Below are positions 40,327 through 51,091 of a stretch of 64,000 nucleotides of DNA, piece by piece. Origin of the DNA: CAVWCW01 sp963753615. Its GTDB lineage: Bacteria; Pseudomonadota; Gammaproteobacteria; Chromatiales; Chromatiaceae. Numbering within the stretch: the stretch's first letter is position 1; the number at the start of each line of letters is the position of its first letter. The translations under genes and the position numbers were made by a program. The notes under the pieces are model-generated. The model saw only the letters and a list, made by a program, of their open reading frames with translations. It searched no databases and was not told the origin of the DNA. The stretch lies in contig CAVWCW010000015.1 in assembly GCA_963753615.1 (NCBI GenBank), positions 26,122 to 90,121 on the forward strand. Reading direction: 5' to 3'.

Positions 40327-41096
40327 TTAAAACGTCAGCTTGAGCTTGCTCCCGCCGGTAATGCAGAACCCCTCCCGTTGGTAAAATCGCAGACTGGCGT
40401 CGAACACCGGCAGCGGCGGAGTCGTAACTTCCAGTCGCCGCCAGCCGCGCGCGCTGGCCAATCTCTTCGCCTGTTCCAGCAATCCCCTCCCAATCCCCTG
40501 CGAGCGGTAGGCTCGACGCACGTACCGCTCCGGCAGGATACCGAAGGTCCCCTCGGCATACAGGGCCCGGGTTTCGCACAGGGTTAGAAAGCCGACTGGC
40601 CCCAGACGCTGGTGGCGGCCGAGGAATGCGAAGTACAGTTCCCGCGCTAGAAAATCCTTCAACCTAGAAAGAGCAGTTGACCGCTCCATCCTGACGATAA
40701 GGTCCTGAAATTATGTTTATTTGCCGTTGGATAGCGCTTCACCAATCGGTAGCGTCACGCTACAGGGCGGATGGCACGCTTGCGGTGGCCCAGGGCTGCG
40801 TTGCAATTCCTTGGAATAGACCGACTATTCCGCGTCGTTGCGCCTCGGCTTTGGCTTCCTGCGTCGCCCTACCTCCTGCATCCATGCTGTCGTTGCCCTG
40901 AACCCCCTCAAACGCACCCCCCACCCTGTCCAACTACTCTTTCTAGGTTCAACCGGTCTTGGGTCGCGTCCAGATCGAAGTTGAACGCCTGTGCCCCGGC
41001 GGCGGCGCTGATCTCGCTCAGCAGTTCTCCGAGCATGACGGCGACCGCGGGCGAGTCGCCGGGGGTCGCTGGTTCGAAGCTGAATTTCGGGTTCAA
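40327..41096 (-). pseudogene. GNAT acetyltransferase gene split by MITE C
   Basis: The N-terminal part (41096 down to 40953) and the C-terminal part (40657 down to 40327) are separated by a 285-bp element and its 5-bp target duplication. Removing the element and one copy of TTGAA restores an uninterrupted frame across the junction (ATQDRLKDFLARELYF). The restored protein of about 160 residues is a GNAT N-acetyltransferase with the acetyl-CoA loop RSQGIGRG and a typical FYQREGF C-terminal end. Its start overlaps the stop of the ABC ATPase gene (ATGA), so it was part of that operon. The insertion surely destroys the full-length product. Confidence 0.92.
40663..40947. mobile_element. MITE-like element, copy C, inserted in a GNAT gene
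   Basis: 285 bp with terminal inverted repeats cctagaaagagcagttg (40663-40679) and its complement with one mismatch (40931-40947), flanked by perfect direct repeats ttcaa (40658-40662 and 40948-40952). Inside are the shared hairpin ggaatag-accga-ctattcc and the conserved core found in copies A and B. No transposase gene. Confidence 0.93.
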
Positions 41097-42223
41097 TGGC
41101 TCGGCCCCGATCTGAGCGGCGCGAGGATCGCCGATGTCCGCTCGAACGCCAGCCCTCGTTCGTCGAACAGGTGGCAGTCCTCAGCCGGCAGCCCAAGCTC
41201 CAGGGCCGTGCCTCGTTCCGGGGTGCCGGTAGCGGACACTTGCGCCACCAGCGGCTCGTCTGCCTCTCCCCAATCCAAGTACAGCAGGCTCTGGTCCCCG
41301 AGCGGCTCGATCAGACCGACCCGCACCGCCAGGCGATTGTCGGGACCCGCGGCCGGGCCCAGGCGCTCCGGGCGGATGCCGAGGGTGACCGGAGTGCCGG
41401 GGGCTGCGTGGCGGGCGTCCACCGCAGCTTGCAGGCGGCTGCCGTCGGCCAGGCGCACCCAGGCCGCGGCGGCATCCGCCCGCTCCAACTCGCCCGGGAT
41501 CAGGTTCATGCGTGGCGAACCGATGAAGCCGGCGACGAACCGATTGCAGGGCCGGTGATAGAGGGCCAGGGGCGCCCCGACCTGTTCGATGCGGCCCTCC
41601 CGCATTAGCACCATGCGGTCGGCCAGGGTCATGGCCTCCACCTGGTCGTGGGTAACATAGATCATGCTGGCGTCGAGGCGCCGGTGCAGGCGCGAGAACT
41701 CCAGTCGCATCCGCACCCGCAGCTCGGCGTCGAGATTCGACAGCGGCTCGTCGAATAGGAAGATCCGCGGCTTGCGCACGATCGCGCGTCCGATGGCCAC
41801 CCGCTGGCGCTGGCCGCCGGAGAGCTGGGCCGGCTTGCGCCCCAGCAGGCCTTCGATATGCAGGCTGCGGGCGGCGGCGAGCACCCGCTGCTCGATCTCC
41901 GCGCGCCTGTGACGGCCGAGGCGGAGGCCGAACGCCAGATTCTGGTACACGGTCATATGGGGATACAGGGCGTAGGACTGGAATACCATGGCCAGGTCCC
42001 GCTGCTTGGGGGGCAGCCGGGTGACCTCGCGCGCGCCGATGTGGATGGCGCCGGAATCCGCCGTCTCCAGCCCGGCGATCAATCGCAGCAACGTGGACTT
42101 GCCGCAGCCCGAGGGGCCCAGGATCACGCAGAGTTCCCCGGCTTCCACCCTCAGGTCGACACCCTGGATCACAGCGGTGCGGCCGAATTTCTTGTGCAGG
42201 TTCTCCAGGCGCAACTCGGACAA
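41093..42223 (-). CDS. Sugar ABC transporter ATP-binding protein (MalK/UgpC type)
   Basis: A 376-residue ATPase. Walker A GPSGCGKST, Q-loop VFQSYALYPHMTV, signature LSGGQRQRVAIGRA, Walker B IFLFDEPLSNLD, then a C-terminal TOBE/regulatory domain (GIRPERLG). It energises the importer encoded upstream on the same strand. Length and regulatory domain place it with the MalK/UgpC/ThuK group. Confidence 0.94.
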   Translation of the reverse strand: MSELRLENLHKKFGRTAVIQGVDLRVEAGELCVILGPSGCGKSTLLRLIAGLETADSGAIHIGAREVTRLPPKQRDLAMVFQSYALYPHMTVYQNLAFGLRLGRHRRAEIEQRVLAAARSLHIEGLLGRKPAQLSGGQRQRVAIGRAIVRKPRIFLFDEPLSNLDAELRVRMRLEFSRLHRRLDASMIYVTHDQVEAMTLADRMVLMREGRIEQVGAPLALYHRPCNRFVAGFIGSPRMNLIPGELERADAAAAWVRLADGSRLQAAVDARHAAPGTPVTLGIRPERLGPAAGPDNRLAVRVGLIEPLGDQSLLYLDWGEADEPLVAQVSATGTPERGTALELGLPAEDCHLFDERGLAFERTSAILAPLRSGPSH

Positions 42224-42233
42224 TTCGGGCTCC

Positions 42234-43058
42234 TCAGGTCTTGATCGCGCCAGCGGTCAGCCCGGCGACGATACGGCGCTGAAACACCAGCACCAACAGC
42301 ACCAGCGGCACGGTTACGATCACCGACGCGGCCATGATGTGGCCCCAGGGCAGCTCGTACACGCTGGCCCCGCTGAGCAGGGCGATGGCCACTGGGACCG
42401 TGCGCTGCTGATCGGTGAGGATGAACGTGAGGGCGAACAGGAACTCGTTCCAGGCGGCGATGAACGCGAGCAATCCAGTGGACACCAGCGCCGGTCCGAG
42501 CAGCGGCAGGAACACCCGGAACAGGATGGTGAGGGGCCCGGCGCCGTCCATGATCGCCGCCTCCTCCAACTCCACCGGCAGCCCGCGCATGAAGCTGGTC
42601 AGCACCCAGACGGTGAACGGCAGGGTGAAGATCAGGTAGGCCAGCACCAGCCCCGGCAGCCGATTGTACAGCCCGAGCCCGCGGATCAGCTCGAACAACC
42701 CGGACAGCACCGCCACCTGGGGAAACATGGATACCCCGAGGATCGCCATCAACAGCAGCCGGCGGCCGCGGAAGCGGATGCGTCCCAGGGCATAGGCGGC
42801 GGTCACCGCCAGCAGCAGGGACAGGGCGACCACCGTGCTGGCCACCAGAAAGGAGTTGAGCAGATTGGCGCCGAACGGTTGTTGACGGAACAGGGCCAAG
42901 TAGTTGTCCCAGTTCCAGTGCCGGGGGAGATAGTCAATGGCAAACAGCTCGCTGCCGGTTTTAAACGAGGTGATCAAGGCGTAATAGAAGGGGAACAGGC
43001 TGAAGGCCAGGATTGCCGCCACCAGTCCGTAGAAGCCCAAGCGGTAGAGCCGGCGCAT
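42234..43058 (-). CDS. Sugar ABC transporter permease (MalG type)
   Basis: About 274 residues with six membrane helices and the EAA loop (ELEEAAIMDGAGPLTILFRVFLPLLGP) that docks to the ATPase. Start chosen at 43058 (MRRLYRLGFYG), which abuts the stop of the other permease; the longer frame reads into it. Second permease of the importer. Confidence 0.92.
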   Translation of the reverse strand: MRRLYRLGFYGLVAAILAFSLFPFYYALITSFKTGSELFAIDYLPRHWNWDNYLALFRQQPFGANLLNSFLVASTVVALSLLLAVTAAYALGRIRFRGRRLLLMAILGVSMFPQVAVLSGLFELIRGLGLYNRLPGLVLAYLIFTLPFTVWVLTSFMRGLPVELEEAAIMDGAGPLTILFRVFLPLLGPALVSTGLLAFIAAWNEFLFALTFILTDQQRTVPVAIALLSGASVYELPWGHIMAASVIVTVPLVLLVLVFQRRIVAGLTAGAIKT

Positions 43059-43976
43059 CACAGACTCCCCGTCTCGGCCCCGCGCCTGCGCACGAGCATC
43101 AGAAAGCCCAGGGTGCATAGCGCCAGGGTGAAGAACACCAGAGTGGATACCGCCGAGCCGTAGCCCAGATCCTGAAAGTCCACCAACTGCTGGCGGGCGT
43201 AGACCGAGATCGACATGGTCTGCTGGCTGTTGGGGGTGAGCACGTAGATCAGGTCGAACACACGCAGCGCATCCAGGCCGCGGAACACCACCGCCACCAC
43301 CAGGGCCGGGCGCAGCAACGGCAGGGTCACATGCCAGAACACCCGTAGCGGATGCACCCCGTCTACCCGTGCCGCCTCGTAGCAGTCGCGCGGCAGCATC
43401 TGCAGGCCCGCGAGCAGCAGCAGGGCCATGAACGGCGTGGTCTTCCAGACATCGGCCAATACCACTGCCGCCATCGTCAGGTCGGGATCGGCGGTCCAGG
43501 CCAGGGGTTGGCCGATAAGACCGAGGCGCAGTAGCAGGTCGTTAAGTAGGCCGAACTGGTCGTGATAGATCCAGCCCCACATCTGGGCCGCTACGATGGT
43601 CGGCACCGCCCAGGGCACCAGCACCGCCGCCCGCACCAGGCCCCGGCCCCGAAACCGAGCCTGCAGCACCAGGGCGATCCCCAACCCGAGCAGGGTCTCG
43701 AGCGAAACCGACAGCAGCACGAACACCAGGGTATTTCCCAGCGCCTGCCACCACTGGGGATCGGTCAGGACCCCGCCCCAGCTGCCGTCGGCATAGCGGA
43801 GCAGGTAGTTCTCGAAGCCGATCCACCGGGCCGCTTCGATTTCCGCCAGGTTGGCATCGGTGAGGCTGAACCAGAGGGTGCGTCCCAGCGGCCAGGCGGC
43901 TACCAGCAGCAGGGCGACCAGGCTGGGGGCCAGCAGCAGCCAGGCGCTGCGGCGGCGGGCGAAGGTCAGTTCCATA
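43058..43976 (-). CDS. Sugar ABC transporter permease (MalF type)
   Basis: About 305 residues (start MELTFARRRSAWLLLAPSL) with six membrane helices and an EAA loop (CYEAARVDGVHPLRVFWHVT). Forms the channel with the MalG-type partner. It starts seven bases after the binding-protein gene. Confidence 0.92.
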
Positions 43977-43983
43977 GCCTGCT

Positions 43984-45252
43984 TCAGCGGCCGGCCCGGC
44001 GCAGGATGCGCTTGAGGTCGCGCTCGAGCCGCGCCAGCGCCGGCCCGGCCGGCCCGCCGCCGGTGAGCACCTGGTGCACGGCGTTCCAGAAACGGCTGCT
44101 GACCCGGTTGTAGGTGCTGCCGGCCACTGCCGACGGCCGCGTGACTGCCTGCTCGACCGTTGCCTCCAAATCGCCGAAGAAGGGGTTGGCGGCCAGCACC
44201 TCCGGGTCCCGGTACAGGTGCGGGATGGTGGGGATATAGGCCCCGACCAGAGCGCGCCGCTTCTGCTCCGCCGCCGAGGTCAGGTAGAGGGCCAGATCCG
44301 TCGCGGGCCCTGGGTGCTCGGAGTAGCGCGACACCGCAAGCTGCCAGCCGCCCAGGGTAGAAGCGGGCTGTCCTGGCTCGCCCCGGGGCAGGGGTGCGAC
44401 CCCCACCCGCCCGCGCACCGGGCTGTCTTCGCCCTGAGCCAGCGCCCAGGCATAGGGCCAGTTGCGCATGAACACCGCATTGCCGGATTGGAACACCCCG
44501 CGCGCCTCTTCCTCGGCGTAGTTGGGGCTGCCCGGAGGGCTGATGCTGCCGACCCAGCCGGCGGCCAGGTCCAGGGCCGCGGCAGCCCGCTCGTTGTTGA
44601 TGCTGACGCTGCCGTCGGTCTCGATAATGCGCCCGCCGCCGTGGCTGGCTACCCATTCCAGGGCATTGCAGGTAAGCCCCTCGTAGGCTCGGCCCTGCCA
44701 GACGAAGCCCCAGAGGCGCGGGTTGCCGGCGGCCCGCTCGGCCGCTTGGATGCGCTCGGCCGCGGCGGTCAGCTCGGCCCAGGTCGCCGGCACCGGCTCA
44801 CCGTACTTTTCCAACAGGTCCTTGCGGTAATAGAGTACGCCGGCGCTGGAGAACCAGGGCAGGGCCACCAGCCGGCCGTCCACCCGGTTGCTCTCGATCA
44901 GGGCCGGAAAGTGCTGGGCCAGCGCCGCCTCCGGCACATCGGGCTCGAGGTCGACGAAGTGGTTTCCGAGGATGCCGGGCCAGATGATGTCGACCTGGAA
45001 CAGATCGATGTCGGGCGCCCCTGCCGCCAGCAACTGCTGGTACAGGGCCAGCCGTTCGGAGCTGGAACTGGGTGCGGTCACCACTTGGACGCGGTGCCCG
45101 CTCTCGGCCGCCCAGGCCTCAGCCCCGCTGCGGCACAGTTCGTACTCGATGCCCACCGCGCCGCAAGAGATGGCCAGCTCGGCCGATTGGACCGGCAGCG
45201 TCGCCAGCACCAGCGCCGCCGCACACCGCAAAGCCGTCCGCCGTTTCCTCAT
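43984..45252 (-). CDS. Sugar ABC transporter substrate-binding protein
   Basis: A 422-residue MalE-family (cluster D/family 1) binding protein with a signal peptide (ALRCAAALVLATLPVQSA). Motifs include DIDLFQVDIIWPG, LPWFSSAGVLYYRKDLLEKYG and FMRNWPYAW. Sequence style resembles trehalose/maltose-type binders, but the sugar cannot be assigned. First gene of the operon binding protein - permease - permease - ATPase - (GNAT). Confidence 0.92.
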   Translation of the reverse strand: MRKRRTALRCAAALVLATLPVQSAELAISCGAVGIEYELCRSGAEAWAAESGHRVQVVTAPSSSSERLALYQQLLAAGAPDIDLFQVDIIWPGILGNHFVDLEPDVPEAALAQHFPALIESNRVDGRLVALPWFSSAGVLYYRKDLLEKYGEPVPATWAELTAAAERIQAAERAAGNPRLWGFVWQGRAYEGLTCNALEWVASHGGGRIIETDGSVSINNERAAAALDLAAGWVGSISPPGSPNYAEEEARGVFQSGNAVFMRNWPYAWALAQGEDSPVRGRVGVAPLPRGEPGQPASTLGGWQLAVSRYSEHPGPATDLALYLTSAAEQKRRALVGAYIPTIPHLYRDPEVLAANPFFGDLEATVEQAVTRPSAVAGSTYNRVSSRFWNAVHQVLTGGGPAGPALARLERDLKRILRRAGR

Positions 45253-45333
45253 CCCGCCTCCCCGATCGCGCCGATGACCGGAGACACGCTAACAGGTATG
45301 GACGGGATTTTGTAGGGACGCCCTGGTGGGGGC

Positions 45334-46134
45334 TCAGGTCCGGGAATCGAGCCGATCCAGGCGCAGCCGTTGACGCTCGTCGAACAGGCGCCGGGAGCCG
45401 AGCCAAACCGCGGCGGTGGCGCCGAATCCGGTACCGGCAGCGATCAGCAGCAGGATCATCAACTGGTACTTGGCGGCCTCGAAGGGTGGGCTGCCGCCGA
45501 GGATCTGGCCGGTCATCATGCCCGGCAGGCTGACCACCCCGGCAGTGGCCATGCCCTGGATAATGGGGATCAGACCGGTGCGCAGGGCATCGCGGCGGAT
45601 GTCGCCGATGGCCTGGTTCCAGTCCTGGCCGAGCATCAGGCGGGCCTCGATCTGGCCGCGCTGCTGCCAGGCGTTGTCGGTGAGGTTGGACAGGCTGATG
45701 GCGATGCCTGTCATGGTGTTGCCCAGCAGCATGCCGAGCAGGGGGATCAGGTACTGGGGCTGATACCAGGGCTCGACGCCGATGATCACCAGCAGCGCCA
45801 GCAGGGTGATGCCAAACGAGGAGACGAACATAGACAGGGTGCCCAGGCCCATGCCCCAAGCACCGCGCAGGCGGCGCTTCTGGCGCGCCATGACCTCGTA
45901 GCCCGCCACCAGCAGCATCACCAGGGCCAGGGCGCCGATGAACCACAGGTTCACCTGCTCGAACAGGACCTTCAGCACCAGGCCCAGCAGGCTCAGCTGG
46001 ATCGCGCTGCGCAGGGCGGCGATCAGCAGCGAGCGCTCGATTCCCAGGCGCAGCCGCAGGCTGAGCGCGGCCAGGGCCAGCACCAGTCCGGCGGCCAGGG
46101 ACAGGTCGAAGGCGGTGAGGCGGATCAGGTCCAT
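45334..46134 (-). CDS. fetB: Iron efflux ABC transporter permease FetB
   Basis: A 266-residue membrane protein of the UPF0014/FetB family with six to seven helices and the conserved LLGMLLGNTMTGIAISL and LPGMMTGQILGG motifs. With FetA it forms an ABC exporter that lowers cytosolic iron and protects from oxidative stress. Its start overlaps the fetA end by ten bases. Confidence 0.92.
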   Translation of the reverse strand: MDLIRLTAFDLSLAAGLVLALAALSLRLRLGIERSLLIAALRSAIQLSLLGLVLKVLFEQVNLWFIGALALVMLLVAGYEVMARQKRRLRGAWGMGLGTLSMFVSSFGITLLALLVIIGVEPWYQPQYLIPLLGMLLGNTMTGIAISLSNLTDNAWQQRGQIEARLMLGQDWNQAIGDIRRDALRTGLIPIIQGMATAGVVSLPGMMTGQILGGSPPFEAAKYQLMILLLIAAGTGFGATAAVWLGSRRLFDERQRLRLDRLDSRT

Positions 46135-46727
46135 TCGTTCACCAATTTCCCGTCGGCGATCAGCAGGCCGCGGGAGGCCACCCGCCGACGCTGGGCCGGG
46201 TCATGGCTGACCCAGAGCACACCCGCCGGGCGGCGTTCGCGGTAGGCGGCGACGCAAGCCTCGAGACGCTCGGTGTTGGCGGCGTCCAGATTGGCGCTGG
46301 GTTCGTCCAGCAGCAGGAACTCGGGTTCCCCGGCCAACAGCCGGGCCAGGCCCAGGCGCTGGCGTTCGCCGCTGGACAGGCGGCCTACCTCCCACTCCAG
46401 GGTCGTCGGGCTCGAATCCGAACTCCGCCAGAAGTTCGGCGTCGACGTCGCCGAAGTGCTCGCCTACCCGCTCAGCCCACCAGTGGGTCTCCGCCGGCAG
46501 CAGCGCGACCCGGCGCCGCCACTCCGGGCCGCTCAACTGCCGATAGTCCTGTCCATTCAGACTAAGCCTCGCCGTCGTGGGGATCGAGGTCGGCGATGGC
46601 CCGCAGCAGCAGGCTCTTGCCGCTGCCGGAGGGACCGGACAGGGCCAGGCACTGGCCCGGGGTCAGTTCCAGGTCGATGGGTTGCAGCAGGCGGCAGCGG
46701 AAGTCGCTCAGAGCGCAGGGTGGTCAC
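46125..46727 (-). CDS. fetA: Iron efflux ABC transporter ATPase FetA, frameshifted
   Basis: Joined across three frame changes (near 46707, 46560 and 46400) it is a compact ATPase of about 200 residues: Walker A SGPSGSGKSLLLRAI, the FetA-type VALLPAETHWWAERV segment, signature LSSGERQRLGLARLL, Walker B LLLDEPSANLD and the switch VSHDP. A GTG start at 46725-46727 lies five bases after trmB. Partner of FetB downstream. The breaks all leave motifs intact, so sequence error is likely. Confidence 0.85.
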
Positions 46728-46731
46728 GGGG

Positions 46732-47380
46732 TCAGCGGCGCTGGAAGCGCAGGTCCCAGGTGCCGTGGCCGAGGCGTTGCCCCCGTTGCTCGAACTTGGT
46801 CAGCGGGCGCTCGCCGCGCTCGGCGAAGCCGTCGATGCCGCCCAGATTGCGGAATTCCGGCGCGGCGCCGAGCACCGCCAGCATCTGGTCGGGCATAGTG
46901 CTCCCAGTCGGTGGCCAGGTGCAGCAGGCCGCCGGGCCGGAGCCGGAGGGCCAGCAACTGGGCGAACTCCGGCTGGACGATGCGTCGCTTGTGGTGGCGC
47001 TTCTTGTGCCATGGGTCGGGAAAGAACAGCTGCACCCGGTCCAGGCTGGCGTCCGCCAAGTGCCGGCGCAGCACCTCCATGGCGTCCTGGCGCAGCACCC
47101 GCACATTTTCCAGGCCCAGCTCGTCGAGCCGCAGCAGCAGGTGGCCGACCCCGGGGCGGTGCACCTCGATGCCGAGCCAGTTGCGCTCCGGGTGGCGCTC
47201 GGCCAGTTCCAGCAGGGCCTCGCCGTTGCCGAAGCCGATCTCCAGGGTGACCGGGCGGGCGTTGCCGAAGCAGGCCGTCAGGTCGAGCGGCTGCCCGTCC
47301 GCCGGACTCAGGCCGAAGCGCTGCCAGGGGCCGGCGAAGGCGCGGCGCTGGGCTTCGGTGATGCGGCCCTCGCGCAGCAC
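46732..47380 (-). CDS. trmB: tRNA (guanine-N7)-methyltransferase with a frameshift
   Basis: SAM-dependent enzyme forming m7G46 in tRNA. Seen are LEIGFGNGEALLELAE (SAM loop), NWLGIEVHRPGVGHLLL, VQLFFPDPWHKKRHHKRRI (family hallmark) and, in another frame after about 46895, FEQRGQRLGHGTWDLRF, the C terminus. The start is uncertain: the conserved RPIRSFVLREGR stretch continues about 15 residues upstream of 47380, but an ATG at about 47419 there is followed at once by a stop, so another base error is likely. Confidence 0.9.
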
Positions 47381-47436
47381 GAAGCTGCGGATCGGCCGCC
47401 GCTCGGGGGCGTCATCGAGCGTGGGCTACATCGGGG

Positions 47437-48229
<793 letters not shown>

Positions 48230-48299
48230 CTTCAGTGGACTTCTCTCGGGGGATTGCTAGGACTGGGGTTGAAAGGAGGGCGGGGCTCGCAGGCTCGGC

Positions 48300-48500
48300 T
48301 CAACCGCCGCCCACGGCGTGGATGATTTCCACCTGGTCGGCCTCGCGCAGGGGGTGGGCCGCGAAGCGGCTGCGCGGCACCAGTTCCTGGTTGACCTCAA
48401 CCGCGATGCGGCGTCCGCCCAGCTCCAGCAGCTCGACCAGACCGGCCATGTCGGTCCCTTCCGGGACCTGGCGCGCTTCGCCGTTGACGTAGATCTGCAT
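48300..48500 (-). CDS. thiS: Sulfur carrier protein ThiS
   Basis: A 66-residue ubiquitin-like protein ending in the essential Gly-Gly (IIHAVGGG). Its C-terminal glycine is thiocarboxylated to deliver sulfur to ThiG. First gene of the thiS-thiG-trmB-fetAB minus-strand run. Divergent from the acyl-CoA ligase gene with 93 bases between; no thiamine riboswitch is seen there. Confidence 0.94.
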   Translation of the reverse strand: MQIYVNGEARQVPEGTDMAGLVELLELGGRRIAVEVNQELVPRSRFAAHPLREADQVEIIHAVGGG

Positions 48501-48593
48501 GCTCGGGCCCTGTGCATCAATGGGAAAAACCAGTAAATTCTATACCAAACCCAAAAAACACTACAGAACGATAGGCAAACGGGGGCCATCGCC

Positions 48594-50406
48594 TTGAGTC
48601 AGTGGAACGAAGATCTGATCTCCGAAGAGAGCGCGCGCACCCTGGACGGGTTGCTGGTCCAGCGCGTCCGTCGCTCCCCGGACCGCCTCGCCTACCGCTT
48701 TTACGACCGCCTTGCGAACGCCTGGGTCGATCTGAACTGGAGCGAGGTAGGGGCCGAGGTGGCGCGTTGGCAGGACGCCCTGGCCGGCGAGGCCCTGGCG
48801 CCCGGCGAACGGGTGGCGCTGCAACTGCGCAACTGCCCGGAATGGGTGCAGTTCGACCAAGCGGCCTTGGGCCTCGGTCTGGCGGTAGTGCCCCTGTATA
48901 CCGACGATCGTGCCGATGCGGTGGACTACATCCTCGGCGACGCCGACGTGCGGCTGCTGCTGGTGCAGGACGCTGGACGCTGGAAGCGACTGGCCCCGGC
49001 GCTCGGGGATCGCAAAGGCCTCAAGCGGGTGGTGCTGTTGGACTCCAGCGAGCAGGCCCGGCAACTGGCGGCGGAGGACGAGCGCGTGGTCGTCGCCGCC
49101 GACTGGCTGCCGGCCGCCGGCAGCGAACTGCGCAAGCGCCGCGGCGACCCCCACTCCCTGGCCTCCATCGTCTATACCTCCGGCACCACCGGTCGTCCAA
49201 AAGGGGTGATGCTGAGCCACCACAACATGCTCTCGGTGGCCCACGCCGCCCTGACCGTGATCGACGTCTACGAGCAGGATCTGCTGCTCTCCTTCCTGCC
49301 CCTGTCCCACACCCTGGAGCGCACCGCCGGCTATTATCTGCCGATGATGGCCGGCGCCGGCGTCGCCTATTCCCGCTCGGTGGCCCAACTGGCGGAGGAT
49401 CTGAAGCTGACCCGGCCTACCGCCATGATCGCGGTGCCGCGCATCTTCGAGAAGGTCTACGGCCGCATCCAGGATCAGATGAGCAAGCGCCCGGCGCCGG
49501 CGCGCTGGCTGTTCGACGCCACCGTCAAAGTCGGCTGGCGCCGCTTCGAACGCCAGCAGGGGCGCGCCGGCTGGCGTTCCTCCCAACTCGCCTGGCCGCT
49601 GCTGCGGCGGCTGGTGGCGGACAAGGTAAGCGCCCGCCTGGGCGGGCGTCTGCGTCTGGCGGTGAGCGGCGGGGCGCCGCTGTCGGCGGACATCGCCAAG
49701 GTATTCATCGTCACTGGGGGTGCCGCTGCTGCAGGGCTACGGCTTGACCGAGACCAGCCCGGTCATCAGCGTCAACCCGATCGAGGACAACCAGCCCGCC
49801 AGCGTCGGTGTGCCCTTGCGCGGCATCGAGGTGCGTATCGGCGACGACGACGAACTGCTGGTCAAGACCCCCGGCGCCATGCTCGGCTACTGGAACAATC
49901 ACGCCGCCACCGCCCAGATGATCGACCCCAGCGGTTGGCTCCACACCGGCGATCAGGCCCGGATCGACGGCCGCCACATCTATATCACCGGACGACTCAA
50001 GGACATATTGGTCTTGTCCAACGGCGAAAAGGTGCCGCCCGGCGACATGGAGATGGCGATCGCCCTCGACCCCCTGTTCGAACAGGTGCTGATCGTGGGT
50101 GAGGGGCGCTCCTATCTCACCGCCCTGGTGGTGCTGAACGGCGACCTCTGGCCGGGCCTTGCCCAGGAGCAGGGACTGGACCCCATGGCCCCGCAGAGTC
50201 TGGGTGACCCCAAGCTCACGGCCCTGCTGCAGGGCCGCATAAAGATGGCGCTAAGAGACTTCCCCGGCTATGCCAAGGTGCGGCGGGTGACTGCCCTGTT
50301 GGAGCCCTGGACCGTCGACAATGGCCTGGCCACGCCGACGCTGAAAATCAAGCGCGCCTCGGTGTTGGACCGCTTCAACCAGCAGGTCGAGGCGATGTAC
50401 GGCTGA
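48594..50406 (+). CDS. AMP-forming long-chain acyl-CoA ligase, one frameshift
   Basis: About 604 residues across a shift near 49715. Activates fatty acids through an acyl-AMP. Motifs: SIVYTSGTTGRPKGVMLSH (P-loop), GYGLTETSPVISVNP in the second frame, GWLHTGDQARID and ITGRLKDILVLSNGEKV. The start is a TTG at 48594 (reads LSQWNEDLIS); no ATG fits better. Family FAA1/FadD15-like by the C-terminal part. Monocistronic. Confidence 0.9.
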
Positions 50407-50553
50407 GGGCCCGGGCTCGATCCGACGCCGGCACGGAAGCCAGCCAGCGGGATCGGCGCGAGGGCGCGCCTCTTACCTCGTTGCGGGCTCCGGGATGCGG
50501 CGACGGCAACTTGCGCCGCCGCCCGGCTAGCGCATACAATCGCGGCTCGGAAT

Positions 50554-50627
50554 GCGGGTGTTGTTCAATGGTAGAACCTCAGCTTCCCAAGCTGATGACG
50601 TGGGTTCGATTCCCATCACCCGCTCCA
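50554..50627 (+). tRNA. tRNA-Gly (CCC)
   Basis: 74 bases including the encoded CCA. Acceptor arms gcgggtg / cacccgc, D-arm with ttcaatggtagaa, anticodon stem tcagc / gctga enclosing ttcccaa (anticodon ccc), T-loop ttcgatt. All four stems pair. Confidence 0.96.
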
Positions 50628-50644
50628 ATCCTTTCCTTTCCGTC

Positions 50645-50962
50645 ATGCACAAGGTCTACGAAGCCCGCGATCGCATCCAGGCCCAGATGTTTCTGGACTA
50701 TTTGCGCGAGCGCGGCATCCAGAGCGTGATCCTGCGCGACTTCCTGAGCGGCGGCGCGGGCGAGTTGCCGGCGGACATTGGCCCGGCCCTGTGGGTGCTG
50801 GACGAGGACGATCTGGAGCCGGCCCGGGAACTGTTGCGCCGGCTCGAGCGCACACCGGCCCCGTCCGAGCGGGGCGCCGACTGGGTCTGTGTCGGCTGCG
50901 GCGAGCGTCTGGAAGGTCAGTTTCTCAGCTGCTGGCGCTGCGGCCGGCCGCGCACTGATTGA
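50645..50962 (+). CDS. DUF2007 protein with C-terminal zinc ribbon
   Basis: A 105-residue protein. The N-terminal half (MHKVYEARDRIQAQMFLDYL, GELPADIGPALWV, DLEPARELL) is the DUF2007 putative signal-transducing domain. The C terminus adds two Cys pairs (CVGCG and CWRCGRP), a zinc ribbon. Start chosen at 50645 since the longer frame reads into the tRNA. Function unknown. Confidence 0.85.
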   Translation: MHKVYEARDRIQAQMFLDYLRERGIQSVILRDFLSGGAGELPADIGPALWVLDEDDLEPARELLRRLERTPAPSERGADWVCVGCGERLEGQFLSCWRCGRPRTD

Positions 50963-51091
50963 GGGTGGAAACGCGGGCCAACGGTTCTGGTAATCCGGTC
51001 AGGATTCCTACATGCTTGGGCCAAAACGGGCGGTTTCCCGGCAACCCGGGGCCTATCACGAATACAATTTTAGGACTTAGGAGGCTGGGCC

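Noticed and set aside
48501..48593. TPP riboswitch before thiS
   Set aside because: Only 93 bases separate thiS from the divergent gene and no thi-box sequence is present.
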